64,000 bases of DNA from Mesorhizobium sp. (GTDB lineage Bacteria > Pseudomonadota > Alphaproteobacteria > Rhizobiales > Rhizobiaceae). The notes beneath the pieces were generated by a model. That model had not been told where the DNA came from and searched no databases. It saw only the letters and a list, made by a program, of their open reading frames with translations. The position numbers were made by a program, and so were the translations under genes. The stretch spans positions 1-64,000 of the forward strand of contig JAIPUZ010000115.1 in the NCBI GenBank assembly GCA_022833215.1, given 5' to 3'. Below, in pieces: positions 56,240 to 64,000 of this stretch; positions within the stretch are counted from its first letter, which is position 1, and each line of letters starts with the position of its first letter.

Positions 56240-57739
56240 ATGAACCAGCATCCCGTCTCCATTTATCGCAGGCTCGGCGTCGAACCGGTCGTCAATTGCG
56301 GCTCCTCGCGCTCCTTCTACGGCAGCAGCGTCATGAGCGATCCGGTGCGCGAGGCGATCGTCAGCGCCTCGCTCGACTATGTCATCATGGAGGAACTGGC
56401 CGAGGCGATCGGCGCGCGGCTGGCCGCCATCACCGGTGCCGAATGGGGCACGGTCACCGCCGGGTCATCGGGCGGGCTGGCCCTGGCCGCCGCGGCCTGT
56501 GTGGCGGCCAATGACCCGCTGCGGATGCTGCGCATGCCGCAATCCTTCGATGGCGAGCAGCGCGTGGTGCTGACGCCGAAGGGACAACGCTTCGCCTACG
56601 ATCAGGCGCTTCGCCTCGTCGGTGCGTCCATCGTCGAGGTCGCCACGCCGGAAGAGTTTCGCGCCGCGTTGCGCGAGCAACATGTGGTGGCAATATCGAT
56701 CTTCGGCGAGCGCGACGCCGCTGCCCCCGTCAGGTTCGACGACATCCTGCCCATGGCGCGCGCCGCCGGCGTACCGGTGCTGGTCGATGCGGCCTCCGAG
56801 CCGCTCGCCTGCCCCGAAACCTGGACTGCCCGCGGCGCGGACCTCGTCGTCTACAGCATCGGCAAGCTGATCCGCGGCCCGGCCGCCGCGGGCCTGCTGC
56901 TCGGCCGCAGGGACCTCGTGCGCGCGGCATGGTTCAACGGCCCGCCCCACCAGAGCTTCGCCCGCGCCATGAAGATCGGCAAGGAAGAGATGGTGGGGGC
57001 TGTTGCCGCCGTCGAACACTGGTTCGCGCGCGATCACGAGGCCGAGCGGCACAGCTGGCGGCGCCGGCTCGAGGTCATCCGCGACCACCTGCGGCCGATC
57101 AACACGCTGCGGCTCGATCTTTCGGAGCTGGTTGGCGGCGTGCCTCGCCTGAAGGTGGACTGGTCGCAATGCCAGCCGGGCCTGTCCTTCGTGGAACTGC
57201 GCGCCGAATTGCTGGCGCGGCGGCCGCGTATCCTCATCGACGACTATGGCGGCAGCGACAGCTCGACCATGCTCAACCCCTTCGCGCTGCGTGATGGCGA
57301 GGAGGTGCTGGTCGCGGAGGCGCTCCACGAGGCGTTTTCCGCCGTCCGCCCGATCGTTTCCCCGCCTCCCGTCACGGACGTGGATGTGAGCGGCGAATGG
57401 CTGGCCGAGCTTCAGTTCGCCAATGGCCCGGCCCGCCACCGCCTGCGCCTGCGGCGTCAGGGCGACAGAATTTCCGGCGCCCATCTGGCGCCCGGCAGCG
57501 CGGGCGACGCCAGCGGCATGATGAAGGGCGACGGCTTCGAGCTTCAGGCGTTTCACATGGTCGAAGGCAACACGGTCAGCTACCGCTTCGTCGCGCAGGA
57601 ATGTTCGACCGCGCACATCGCCGGTTTCGTCGAACTGGGTGCGGCCGCCAGCCATACAAAGGGCCCCACGACATATGGCCAGTTTGGGGCAGTCCAGTTT
57701 CACGCCGCTCCCGAAGGGCTTTCGCCGCCGCGCGGCTGA
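56240..57739 (+). CDS. SelA-like PLP-dependent enzyme with an extra C-terminal beta domain
   Basis: A 499-residue protein. Residues 1-370 are a fold-type I PLP enzyme of the SelA/D-glucosaminate-6-phosphate ammonia lyase group, opening SIYRRLGVEPVVNCGSSRSF, with GAEWGTVTAGSSGGLALAA and the lysine K209 in VVYSIGKLIRGP. Residues about 383-490 add a beta-rich module (SGEWLAELQF, RLRRQGDRISGAH) of a kind sometimes fused to hydrolases and SelA-like proteins. Selenocysteine synthesis is unlikely, as no selB or tRNA-Sec is near. A lyase or racemase acting on an amino acid fits the DadA neighbour. An ATG at 56213 overlapping the dadA-like stop is an alternative start. Confidence 0.82.
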   Translation: MNQHPVSIYRRLGVEPVVNCGSSRSFYGSSVMSDPVREAIVSASLDYVIMEELAEAIGARLAAITGAEWGTVTAGSSGGLALAAAACVAANDPLRMLRMPQSFDGEQRVVLTPKGQRFAYDQALRLVGASIVEVATPEEFRAALREQHVVAISIFGERDAAAPVRFDDILPMARAAGVPVLVDAASEPLACPETWTARGADLVVYSIGKLIRGPAAAGLLLGRRDLVRAAWFNGPPHQSFARAMKIGKEEMVGAVAAVEHWFARDHEAERHSWRRRLEVIRDHLRPINTLRLDLSELVGGVPRLKVDWSQCQPGLSFVELRAELLARRPRILIDDYGGSDSSTMLNPFALRDGEEVLVAEALHEAFSAVRPIVSPPPVTDVDVSGEWLAELQFANGPARHRLRLRRQGDRISGAHLAPGSAGDASGMMKGDGFELQAFHMVEGNTVSYRFVAQECSTAHIAGFVELGAAASHTKGPTTYGQFGAVQFHAAPEGLSPPRG

Positions 57740-57776
57740 CGCTGCGCGCCCGCATCACACAGGAGGAGGAGGTCTC

Positions 57777-58133
57777 ATGGAACCGCATTACATCAACCCG
57801 CAAAATCTTCAGCACCGCTCCGACACCGTCGTCTTCAATGGCGTCGCTTATGTTTCCGGCGTTGTGCCGGGCGACAACACCCTGCCCGTGGCTGAGCAAA
57901 CCCGGCAGGCGCTGGCGCAGATCGACCAGCGGCTGGCCGAGGCGGGAACCAGCCGTTCCCTTCTTCTTTCTGCGACGATCTGGATGCAGGACGTGAACCG
58001 CGACGTCGGCGAATTCAACCAGACCTGGACTGCATGGCTGGCGCCGGGGCGGCAGCCTGCCCGCGCCTGCGTGCAGGCCGTGCTGCAGGGCGGCGCCATG
58101 CTGGAGATTTCGGTGATCGCGGCGCTGCCGTGA
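57777..58133 (+). CDS. RidA family reactive-intermediate deaminase
   Basis: A 118-residue RidA/YjgF protein with YVSGVVPGDNTLPVAEQTRQAL, SATIWMQDVNRDVGEFNQTW and the substrate Arg/Glu region RQPARACVQAVLQGGAMLEISVIAAL. It hydrolyses enamine/imine intermediates released by PLP or flavin amino-acid enzymes, which fits its position after the DadA-like and SelA-like genes. The start is the ATG at 57777 with AGGAGGAGGAGG upstream; the longer frame overlaps the preceding gene. Confidence 0.92.
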   Translation: MEPHYINPQNLQHRSDTVVFNGVAYVSGVVPGDNTLPVAEQTRQALAQIDQRLAEAGTSRSLLLSATIWMQDVNRDVGEFNQTWTAWLAPGRQPARACVQAVLQGGAMLEISVIAALP

Positions 58134-58241
58134 ACCACGGACCGTGAAACCGGCATCCCCTCCACGCAGGAAATGCGGGGGATGAAGCAGGGCAGCCGGC
58201 AGCTATAACACCGCCGAAACGGCGTATGGGGGGAGGTCGAG

Positions 58242-58340
58242 ATGAAGAAGGTCGCAATCACGCCTGGCGGGCCGGCCGCCATGCCGGGACAAGCCGGCAC
58301 GGCGGCCGGGCGGATATCGTCCGGGTATCGGGATGGGTGA
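58242..58340 (+). CDS. Candidate 32-residue leader ORF upstream of the permease
   Basis: An ATG at 58242 follows a very strong GGGGGGAGG site and opens a 32-codon frame (MKKVAITPGGPAAMPGQA...) ending at a TGA that overlaps the permease start by eight bases. The permease itself has only a weak ribosome site, so translation may be coupled. The ORF contains the large hairpin at 58272. No homology is recognised, and it could be a fortuitous frame. Confidence 0.4.
   Translation: MKKVAITPGGPAAMPGQAGTAAGRISSGYRDG
58272..58309 (+). promoter_or_regulatory. Large GC hairpin before the ABC transporter genes
   Basis: CCGGCCGCC-A-TGCCGG pairs with CCGGCA-C-GGCGGCCGG around a 6-base loop (9 and 6 pairs with one mismatch). 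It lies 24 bases upstream of the permease ATG and inside the leader ORF. It could attenuate or regulate translation of the transporter relative to the upstream enzymes. Confidence 0.5.
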
Positions 58341-59016
58341 CTTTCTCATCATCCTGTCGCCTCCCTATCTGCAGGAACTCGCGAACGGGTTGCTGCTGAC
58401 CCTGATCATGACAGCCGCTTTCCTGGTGCTTGGCGGCCTATGGGGCGTAATACTGACCATGCTGCGCATGGTGCCGCCGCTCGATCCGCTGGTGGCGACC
58501 TATGTCTCGATCCACCGCAACGTGCCATTGCTGGTCCAGATCATGTTCTGGTATTTCGCGGCGCCCGAATTCATGCCGGCTTTCGTCAGCGAATGGGTCA
58601 ACCAGCGTTCGAGCGAGATCTATTTCGCGATCCTGGCCATCAGCCTGGCGTTTGGCGCCTATGTGTCGGAGGATCTGCGAAGCGGCATCCGCTCGCTGCC
58701 GCCCGTGCAATATGAGGCGGCGCGCGCCGTCGGCCTCAGCTATGTCCAGGCGCTGCGGCTGGTCATCATTCCGCAGGCGGCGCGCGTGTCCCTGCCGGCG
58801 CTCACCAACCAGTTCCTGCTTTATTTCAAGGGTACCAGCATCGCCTCCGCCATCGGCACGGCCGAACTGACTCACGCTGCCTATTCGGTCAACAACACCA
58901 CCTATCTGACCTACCAGACCTTCGCTGTGGCGACCGTGCTTTACCTCGTGATCTCGCTGGTGGTCATGGCGGTGAGCGCCCGGTTCCGGTCGTCCGGGCA
59001 GGAGAAGCGCCGATGA
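58333..59016 (+). CDS. Amino-acid ABC transporter permease
   Basis: A 227-residue HisM/GlnP-type permease with about five spans. The coupling loop is YEAARAVGLSYVQALRLVIIPQA, and the C-terminus is basic (RSSGQEKRR). It is the first transporter gene; permeases precede ATPase and binding protein here, the reverse of the 14024-18353 operon. It overlaps the second permease gene by ATGA. Confidence 0.93.
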   Translation: MGDFLIILSPPYLQELANGLLLTLIMTAAFLVLGGLWGVILTMLRMVPPLDPLVATYVSIHRNVPLLVQIMFWYFAAPEFMPAFVSEWVNQRSSEIYFAILAISLAFGAYVSEDLRSGIRSLPPVQYEAARAVGLSYVQALRLVIIPQAARVSLPALTNQFLLYFKGTSIASAIGTAELTHAAYSVNNTTYLTYQTFAVATVLYLVISLVVMAVSARFRSSGQEKRR

Positions 59017-59741
59017 TGGAGATCATCGACAAATACTGGCTGCTGCTTCTCATCGGCCAGTATCCGAACGGCCCGCTGGGCGGGCTGGCGATGACGATCA
59101 TCATCGCCTTCGGCGCGCTGGCTGCGTCGCTGCCCCTGGCCACCCTGCTCGCTCTGGCCCGCACCAGCGGCATTCCATGGCTGGAGCGGCCGGTTCTGTG
59201 GCTCGTCACCTTCGTGCGCGGCCTGCCTTTCCTGATGTTCGTGTTCTGGGTCTATTTCGGCGTGCCAGCCCTTTTCGGCATCTCGCTGGACGGCGTCACC
59301 ACCATGGTGGTGGCGCTCATCATCTATGAATCCGCCTATATATCCGAGATCGTGCGGGCCGGCATCGAAGCCATCCCCCGCGGCCAGATCGAGGCGGCCA
59401 ATTCGCTCGGCCTGAAATATGGCGTGCGCACCTTTTGCATCGTGCTGCCGCAGGCGTTGTTCAACATGATGCCCAGCCTCATCACCCAGTTCGCCTCCAT
59501 CGTGAAGGAAACGTCGATCGGCTATATCATCAGCGCGCAGGAACTGACGTTCGCCGCCACGCAGGTGAACAATCTTGAGGTAACGAAGCCGCTCGAGATC
59601 TTCGCCATCCTCGCCATCGCCTATTACCTGCTGTGCGGCGGCGTCGTGCTTGTGGCGCGAATGCTGGAGCGGCGGGTGCTGCGGCGGCGCAGGCAGGCGG
59701 CGCAGACCGCCCGGCCCCTGACCCGGGCGGTGGCGGCATGA
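59013..59741 (+). CDS. Amino-acid ABC transporter permease
   Basis: A 242-residue permease partner of the 58333 product, with coupling loop IEAANSLGLKYGVRTFCIVLPQALF and a basic C-terminal tail (RRVLRRRRQAAQTARP). Start ATG at 59013 (ATGATG), four bases inside the preceding gene. The ATPase gene begins four bases before its end. Confidence 0.93.
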   Translation: MMEIIDKYWLLLLIGQYPNGPLGGLAMTIIIAFGALAASLPLATLLALARTSGIPWLERPVLWLVTFVRGLPFLMFVFWVYFGVPALFGISLDGVTTMVVALIIYESAYISEIVRAGIEAIPRGQIEAANSLGLKYGVRTFCIVLPQALFNMMPSLITQFASIVKETSIGYIISAQELTFAATQVNNLEVTKPLEIFAILAIAYYLLCGGVVLVARMLERRVLRRRRQAAQTARPLTRAVAA

Positions 59742-60457
59742 TCCGGTTTTGCGAAGTCAGCAAATCCTATGGCAGTCTGCCTGCGCTGCGCAGCGTCAGC
59801 GGCGCGGTGGCGGCTGGCCAGGTGGTGGTGGTCTGCGGCCCCTCCGGCGCCAGCAAGTCCACCCTCATCCGCACCGTCAACCGGCTGGAGCCGATCCAGA
59901 GCGGCCGCATCCTGATCGATGGCCGCGACATTCACGAACGCAGCTGGTCGGTGAACGACCTGCGCAGCAAGGTCGGCTTCGTTTTCCAGTCTTTCGGCCT
60001 GTTCCAGCATCTCGACGCACTCGCCAATGTGGCGCTGGCGCTCGTTCATGTGCGGCGCATGCCGCGCAGGGAGGCGGAAGCTGCCGCGATGAGCCAGCTC
60101 GAGCGCCTGGGCCTCGCCGACAAGGCTCATCACATGCCCTCGCAACTGTCGGGCGGCCAGCAGCAGCGCGTCGCCATCGCGCGCGCACTGGTGATGAAGC
60201 CGACAGTGCTGCTGCTCGATGAGCCCACCTCGGCGCTCGACCCCGAAATGGTCGGCGAGGTTCTGCACACCATCGAGCAACTGGCCGGCGCCGGCCTGAC
60301 CATGATGTGCGTCACCCATGAGATGGGTTTTGCGCGGCGCGTCGCCGACAGGATCTGGCTCATGGAGGCCGGCGAACTGAAGGTCGATGCCGACGCGGCC
60401 TCCTTCTTTGCCGGCGAGGCTGGTCCCCGCGCCCGCGAATTTCTGAACAATCAATAG
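59738..60457 (+). CDS. Amino-acid ABC transporter ATPase with unusual Walker A
   Basis: A 239-residue ATPase with Q-loop VFQSFGLFQHLDALANV, signature [15 protein letters not shown], Walker B VLLLDEPTSALDPEM and H-loop CVTHEMGFA. The Walker A reads GPSGASKST (59837-59863): the glycine directly before the catalytic lysine is Ser. The lysine itself is kept, so function is probably reduced or altered rather than lost. It overlaps the permease gene by ATGA and belongs to the 58333-61311 importer. Confidence 0.92.
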   Translation: MIRFCEVSKSYGSLPALRSVSGAVAAGQVVVVCGPSGASKSTLIRTVNRLEPIQSGRILIDGRDIHERSWSVNDLRSKVGFVFQSFGLFQHLDALANVALALVHVRRMPRREAEAAAMSQLERLGLADKAHHMPSQLSGGQQQRVAIARALVMKPTVLLLDEPTSALDPEMVGEVLHTIEQLAGAGLTMMCVTHEMGFARRVADRIWLMEAGELKVDADAASFFAGEAGPRAREFLNNQ

Positions 60458-60486
60458 GACCGGGACACTCACAGGAGGAGACAAAA

Positions 60487-61311
60487 ATGAAACACACGCT
60501 ACGCACAGCGCTTGCATTTGCTGCGGTCACTCTCGCGTTTGCCGCACCGGCGGCGGCCGACCAGCTGGCGGACGTTCAGGCCAAAGGCGCAATCGTCTGC
60601 GGCACCATCGGCACCGTGCCGCCCTTCAGCTTCCAGGATCCCGCCACCCGCACCACCGTCGGCTATGACGTCGACATCTGCAATCTCATCGCCGAGGCGC
60701 TGAGCGTGAAGGCGGAGGTGGTTCTGGTGGCAGGCGCGGCCCGCATCCCCGAACTCAATCAGGGTCGCCTCGATATCGTCACCGGCTCGCTGGGCTGGAC
60801 GCCGGAGCGGGCCAAACAGGTCGACTACAGCTATTCCTACTATTTTTCCAACCAGATGGTCGGCGTGACGACGAAGTCCGGCATCGAATCCGTCAGGGAA
60901 CTGGAAGGCAGGCGCGTCTCGGCGCAATCGGCCTCGACCTCCGAAGCGGTCGCCAGGCAGAAGCTCCAGGGCTCGCAGGTCGTCTCGTTCCAGGATGTTC
61001 CGCAGGCCCTGCTGGCCCTCAACCAGGGTCGCGTGCAAGGTCTCGTCCTGTCTGAGCTGATGCTGCGCGACTTCGCCGCCACCAGCGCCGATACCGACAA
61101 CCCGCTTAAGGTGGTCGAGGATTCGACGCTGATGGTGGAGAAGGTGGGCGTCGGCGTGCGCAAGGGCGAGGAAGCCCTGCTTGCCAGGATCAACGAGATT
61201 CTCTCGGAGGCCGATAGAAACGGCACGCTGGACACCATCTACGACAAGTGGCTCGGCAAGGATTCGCGGTTCAACATGCCCCGCAGCTTCCAGGTGGCGC
61301 CGATCGAATAG
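60487..61311 (+). CDS. Amino-acid ABC transporter substrate-binding protein (SBP family 3)
   Basis: A 274-residue periplasmic protein. A 24-residue signal peptide (TALAFAAVTLAFAAPAAADQ) precedes VPPFSFQDPATRTTVGYDVDICNLIAEAL and VTGSLGWTPERAKQVDYSYSYY, the family 3 ligand-binding segments. The ligand is probably an amino acid or related zwitterion. The start is the ATG at 60487 after AGGAGG. It is the last gene of the transporter unit, converging on the aminotransferase at 61412. Confidence 0.93.
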   Translation: MKHTLRTALAFAAVTLAFAAPAAADQLADVQAKGAIVCGTIGTVPPFSFQDPATRTTVGYDVDICNLIAEALSVKAEVVLVAGAARIPELNQGRLDIVTGSLGWTPERAKQVDYSYSYYFSNQMVGVTTKSGIESVRELEGRRVSAQSASTSEAVARQKLQGSQVVSFQDVPQALLALNQGRVQGLVLSELMLRDFAATSADTDNPLKVVEDSTLMVEKVGVGVRKGEEALLARINEILSEADRNGTLDTIYDKWLGKDSRFNMPRSFQVAPIE

Positions 61312-61367
61312 AATATGAAAGCGATCAGGCGGGTCTTTCCGAGCTGCCGATTGCCTGCGGGGCAACT

Positions 61368-61398
61368 GTCCCTCGTCCGGTCAGGATGGATGAGGGAC
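61368..61398. terminator. Hairpin between convergent genes
   Basis: GTCCCTC (61368) pairs with GAGGGAC (61392), a 7-bp stem with a 17-base loop, midway between the binding-protein stop (61311) and the aminotransferase stop (61412). Weak, without a T run. Confidence 0.3.
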
Positions 61399-61411
61399 GG
61401 TCACGACGGGC

Positions 61412-62785
61412 TCAGCCCAGCACGCTCTTCACTGCGTCCGCCGTCTTGCCCACGATTGTGTCGGCCTCTTCCTTCGTCAGGCACAGCGGCGGGGCGAAAC
61501 CAAGAATATCGCCCTGCGGCATGGCCCGGCCGATGACGCCGCGCTCGGCCAGCGCGGCCGCCACCTGCGGGCCGATCTTGTCGGCGGCGTCGAAGAAGGT
61601 GCGATCGTCGCGATCCCTGACGAACTCCACCGCCGCCAGCAGACCTTCGCCACGCACTTCGCCGACATTCCCGTGGCCGCCGAGGGCCTGTTGCAGCGCG
61701 TCCCTGAAATACGGGCCGACCTCCCCGGCATTGGTCACCAGATCGAGTTCGTCGATCAGTTCCAGATTGGCGACGCCTGCCGCAGCGCAGATCGGATGGG
61801 CGGAATAGGTCCAGCCATGGCCGATGGGGCCAAGCTCGTCGGATCCCTTGACCAGACCCTCCCACATCTTTTCACCGACAATGACGCCGGACAGCGGCGC
61901 ATAGGCCGAGGTCAGGCCCTTGGCGATGGTGATGAGGTCGGGCCTCATGCCGTAATGATCGGAACCGAACATCGATCCCAGCCGGCCGAAGCCGGTCACC
62001 ACTTCGTCGGCGACGAGCAGAATGTCGTATTTATCGAGAACGGCCTGGATCTTCGGCCAGTAGCCGGCCGGCGGCGGCACGATGCCGCCCGTGCCCAGAA
62101 CCGGCTCGCCGATGAAGGCGGCGACGGTGTGCGGCCCTTCGGCGAGGATCATCTCTTCCAGCCTGTCGGCGCAATATTGCGAGAACTGCTCTTCGCTCAG
62201 CGAGCGATCCTCGCGGCGGAAATAATAGGGCGCCTCTGTGTGCAGCACCGGCGCGCGCGGCAGGTCGAAGGCGTTGTGGAAGGCGGCGAGCCCGGTCAGC
62301 GAGCCGGTCATCACGCCCGAGCCATGATAGCCGCGCCAGCGCGAGATGATCTTCTTCTTCTCCGGCCGGCCGAGCACATTGTTGTAGTACCAGATCAGCT
62401 TGATGTTGGTTTCGTTGGCATCCGAGCCCGACTGGCCGAAATAGACGCGGCTCATGCCCTGCGGCGCGCGGTCGATGATCATCTTGGCGAGCCGGATCGA
62501 GGCATCGGTGCCGTGGCCGACATAGGCGTGGTAATAAGCCAGCTCCTTCGCCTGGGCGGCGATTGCGTCGGCAATCTTCTGGCGGCCATAGCCGACATTG
62601 ACGCAATAGAGCCCGGCAAAGGCATCGATGCTCTTCTTGCCATTCGTATCCCAGACGGTAACGCCTTCGCCGCCGGCCATGACGCGGTTCGGGGTCTCTC
62701 CCCGCGCATGCATGCCCATATGGGTGGAGGGATGGAAGAAATGGTCGCGATCCCAGGCGGCCAGTTCGTTGGACTTGTCGAGCAT
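61412..62785 (-). CDS. Class III (omega) aminotransferase
   Basis: A 457-residue PLP aminotransferase with FGQSGSDANETNIKLIWYY (phosphate region), LLVADEVVTGFGRLG (aspartate) and LITIAKGLTSAYAPLSG (Schiff-base lysine). It is closest in appearance to omega-amino-acid/polyamine-pyruvate transaminases. The start is the ATG at 62785 with AAGGAGAACATC upstream. It follows the semialdehyde dehydrogenase by 43 bases on the same strand, so the pair forms a transaminate-then-oxidise unit beside the amino-acid importer. Confidence 0.91.
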   Translation of the reverse strand: MLDKSNELAAWDRDHFFHPSTHMGMHARGETPNRVMAGGEGVTVWDTNGKKSIDAFAGLYCVNVGYGRQKIADAIAAQAKELAYYHAYVGHGTDASIRLAKMIIDRAPQGMSRVYFGQSGSDANETNIKLIWYYNNVLGRPEKKKIISRWRGYHGSGVMTGSLTGLAAFHNAFDLPRAPVLHTEAPYYFRREDRSLSEEQFSQYCADRLEEMILAEGPHTVAAFIGEPVLGTGGIVPPPAGYWPKIQAVLDKYDILLVADEVVTGFGRLGSMFGSDHYGMRPDLITIAKGLTSAYAPLSGVIVGEKMWEGLVKGSDELGPIGHGWTYSAHPICAAAGVANLELIDELDLVTNAGEVGPYFRDALQQALGGHGNVGEVRGEGLLAAVEFVRDRDDRTFFDAADKIGPQVAAALAERGVIGRAMPQGDILGFAPPLCLTKEEADTIVGKTADAVKSVLG

Positions 62786-62828
62786 GATGTTCTCCTTTGC
62801 AGATTGCGCTGCCGGCTACGGAATTGGC

Positions 62829-64000
62829 TCAGGCCAGATCGAAGCAGACATATTTGAGGTCGGTGAAGGCTTCGATACCGTGACGCGAGCCTTCCCGGCC
62901 AAGGCCGGATTGCCGCATACCTCCGAATGGAACCGGCGCGCCGGTGATCCTGACACGGTTGACGGCAACCATGCCGTAGCCGAGCGCGGCGGCCATGCGC
63001 CGCTGCCGTGCGCCATTTTCCGTCACAACATAGGCGACGAGGCCATATTCGCTATCGTTGGCGCGGGTGACAACCTCGTCCTCGCTGTCGAAGGCGGTGA
63101 CGGCGGCGACCGGCCCGAAAGTTTCCTCCTGCATGATGAGCGCATCGTCGGGCACACCGGCCAGCAAGGTCGGCTGATAGAACAGCGGGCCGGCCTCGTG
63201 GCGCCTGCCGCCGCACATAAGCCGCGCGCCACGCGCCACGGCATCTGACACCTGCTCTTCGACCTTCGCCACCGCGCGTTCATGCATGAGCGGGCCGATG
63301 TCGGCATCGGGCGTCAGGCCGTCAGCCACCTTCAGCGCCCCGATAAGGCGGGCGAAGGCCGTGCAGAACGCCTCGTACAGCGGGCGCTCGACATAGATGC
63401 GGTTGGCTGCGAGGCAATCCTGACCGGAGGTGGCGAACTTGGCATCGAGCGCGATCCGGGCGGCGCGCTCGGGATCGGCGTCGGCGAAGATGACGAGCGG
63501 CGCGTGGCCGCCCAGCTCCATCACCAGCCGCTTCATGGTGGCGGCGCACTGGCCGGCAATTCTGCGTCCGATTTCGGTGGAGCCGGTGAAGCTCAGCGCC
63601 CGCACGCGCCTGTCCGCGCACAGCGTTTCGACAATCGGCGCGGCGGGGCCGGTGACGACATTGAAAACGCCGGCCGGCAGCCCTGCGCGCTCGCCAAGTT
63701 CAGCCAGCGCCAGTGCCGACAAGGGAGTCTGCGAGGAAGGATGCGCCACCACGGTGCAGCCGGCAGCGAGGGCTGCGGCGGCCTTGCGCGTCAGCATGGC
63801 GGAGGGGAAGTTCCACGGCGTCACCACGCCGGCAACGCCGAGCGGCTCGCGCCGCACCGCCATTTCGGCGCCGGGCAGATGGCTGGTCACACCCTCCGCA
63901 TTCAGCCTTCTGGCTTCCTCCGCATACCACTCGACAAAGGAGGCGGCATAGTCGATCTCGCCGCGCGATTCCTTCAGCGGCTTGCCCTGCTCCAGCGTCA
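62829..64000 (-). CDS. NAD(P)-dependent semialdehyde dehydrogenase (5' end outside window)
   Basis: The C-terminal 390 residues of an aldehyde dehydrogenase of the succinate-semialdehyde type. The frame stays open to the window edge (LEQGKPLKESRGEIDY is the first visible segment). The catalytic Glu is in [12 protein letters not shown], the catalytic Cys in SGQDCLAANRIYV, and the C-terminus has VPFGGMRQSGLGREGSRHG. It is probably co-transcribed with the aminotransferase at 61412 and resembles the enzyme at 6293 in role but is clearly divergent in sequence. Confidence 0.9.
   Translation of the reverse strand, partial: TLEQGKPLKESRGEIDYAASFVEWYAEEARRLNAEGVTSHLPGAEMAVRREPLGVAGVVTPWNFPSAMLTRKAAAALAAGCTVVAHPSSQTPLSALALAELGERAGLPAGVFNVVTGPAAPIVETLCADRRVRALSFTGSTEIGRRIAGQCAATMKRLVMELGGHAPLVIFADADPERAARIALDAKFATSGQDCLAANRIYVERPLYEAFCTAFARLIGALKVADGLTPDADIGPLMHERAVAKVEEQVSDAVARGARLMCGGRRHEAGPLFYQPTLLAGVPDDALIMQEETFGPVAAVTAFDSEDEVVTRANDSEYGLVAYVVTENGARQRRMAAALGYGMVAVNRVRITGAPVPFGGMRQSGLGREGSRHGIEAFTDLKYVCFDLA

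Noticed and set aside
56240..57739. Selenocysteine synthase (selA)
   Set aside because: Only the fold is shared. The flanking genes are DadA-like, RidA and ABC transporter genes, there is no selB or selenocysteine tRNA nearby, and an extra C-terminal module is present.

Overview
The window looks like a catabolic and transport-rich stretch of a high-GC alphaproteobacterial chromosome or large replicon, most likely from Hyphomicrobiales (a Phyllobacteriaceae-like genome). This rests on the acetone carboxylase order acxR-acxA-acxB, the dense mix of ABC uptake operons with GntR and LysR regulators, and several palindromic intergenic mosaic repeats of the kind known from Rhizobiales (about 3743-3895, 6228-6277, 40441-40540, 47849-47895). 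I see no rRNA, tRNA, CRISPR array or intact transposon.

Layout. (1) 1-5777, minus: acxB (cut by the window edge), acxA and the activator acxR, for ATP-dependent carboxylation of acetone. (2) 6293-11965: a class III aminotransferase and a succinate-semialdehyde-type dehydrogenase, divergent from a split transketolase pair and a GntR regulator, with a palindromic operator between them. (3) 11943-13936: a frameshifted AraC-type fragment, a six-helix membrane protein, a small ORF and a universal stress protein. (4) 14024-18353, minus: a polar amino-acid ABC transporter (binding protein, two permeases, ATPase) followed by a class III aminotransferase, with a decayed GntR fragment upstream. (5) 18834-33377: a LysR regulator divergent from a CoA-transferase pair and an M20 deacylase, then a NitT/TauT-type ABC transporter, GntR, an Ldh2-type dehydrogenase, a BAAT-type hydrolase, a DUF1684 protein and a fused 5-oxoprolinase/hydantoinase. 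(6) 33688-36324: a lower-GC islet with a MocR-type regulator, an IS481-type transposase remnant and an EamA exporter. (7) 36670-54777: a large uncharacterised catabolic cluster. It holds a TPP-dependent enzyme, an AhpD-like protein, a second NitT/TauT ABC transporter, two paralogous LysR regulators bracketing the core, four RraA-like aldolase/decarboxylase proteins, a DUF1932-type dehydrogenase, an enolase-superfamily dehydratase, an FAD-linked 2-hydroxyacid oxidase, a cytoplasmic molybdopterin oxidoreductase and a quinone-oxidoreductase-like protein. (8) 54957-64000: a DadA-like amino-acid oxidase, a SelA-like PLP enzyme with an extra C-terminal domain, a RidA protein, an amino-acid ABC transporter with an aberrant Walker A motif, and a convergent aminotransferase/semialdehyde dehydrogenase pair running off the right edge.

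The genes fall into self-contained uptake-plus-degradation modules. Nitrogenous compounds are served by modules 2, 4 and 8 (transaminate, then oxidise the semialdehyde; RidA and DadA nearby). Amide or lactam-like compounds fit module 5. Hydroxylated, probably branched, carboxylic acids fit module 7 (dehydrate or oxidise, then cleave with RraA-like metal aldolases). The least explained unit is module 7: its substrate cannot be read from sequence, but the combination of four RraA paralogs in two active-site classes with a dehydratase, two redox enzymes and two sister LysR regulators suggests an undescribed pathway.
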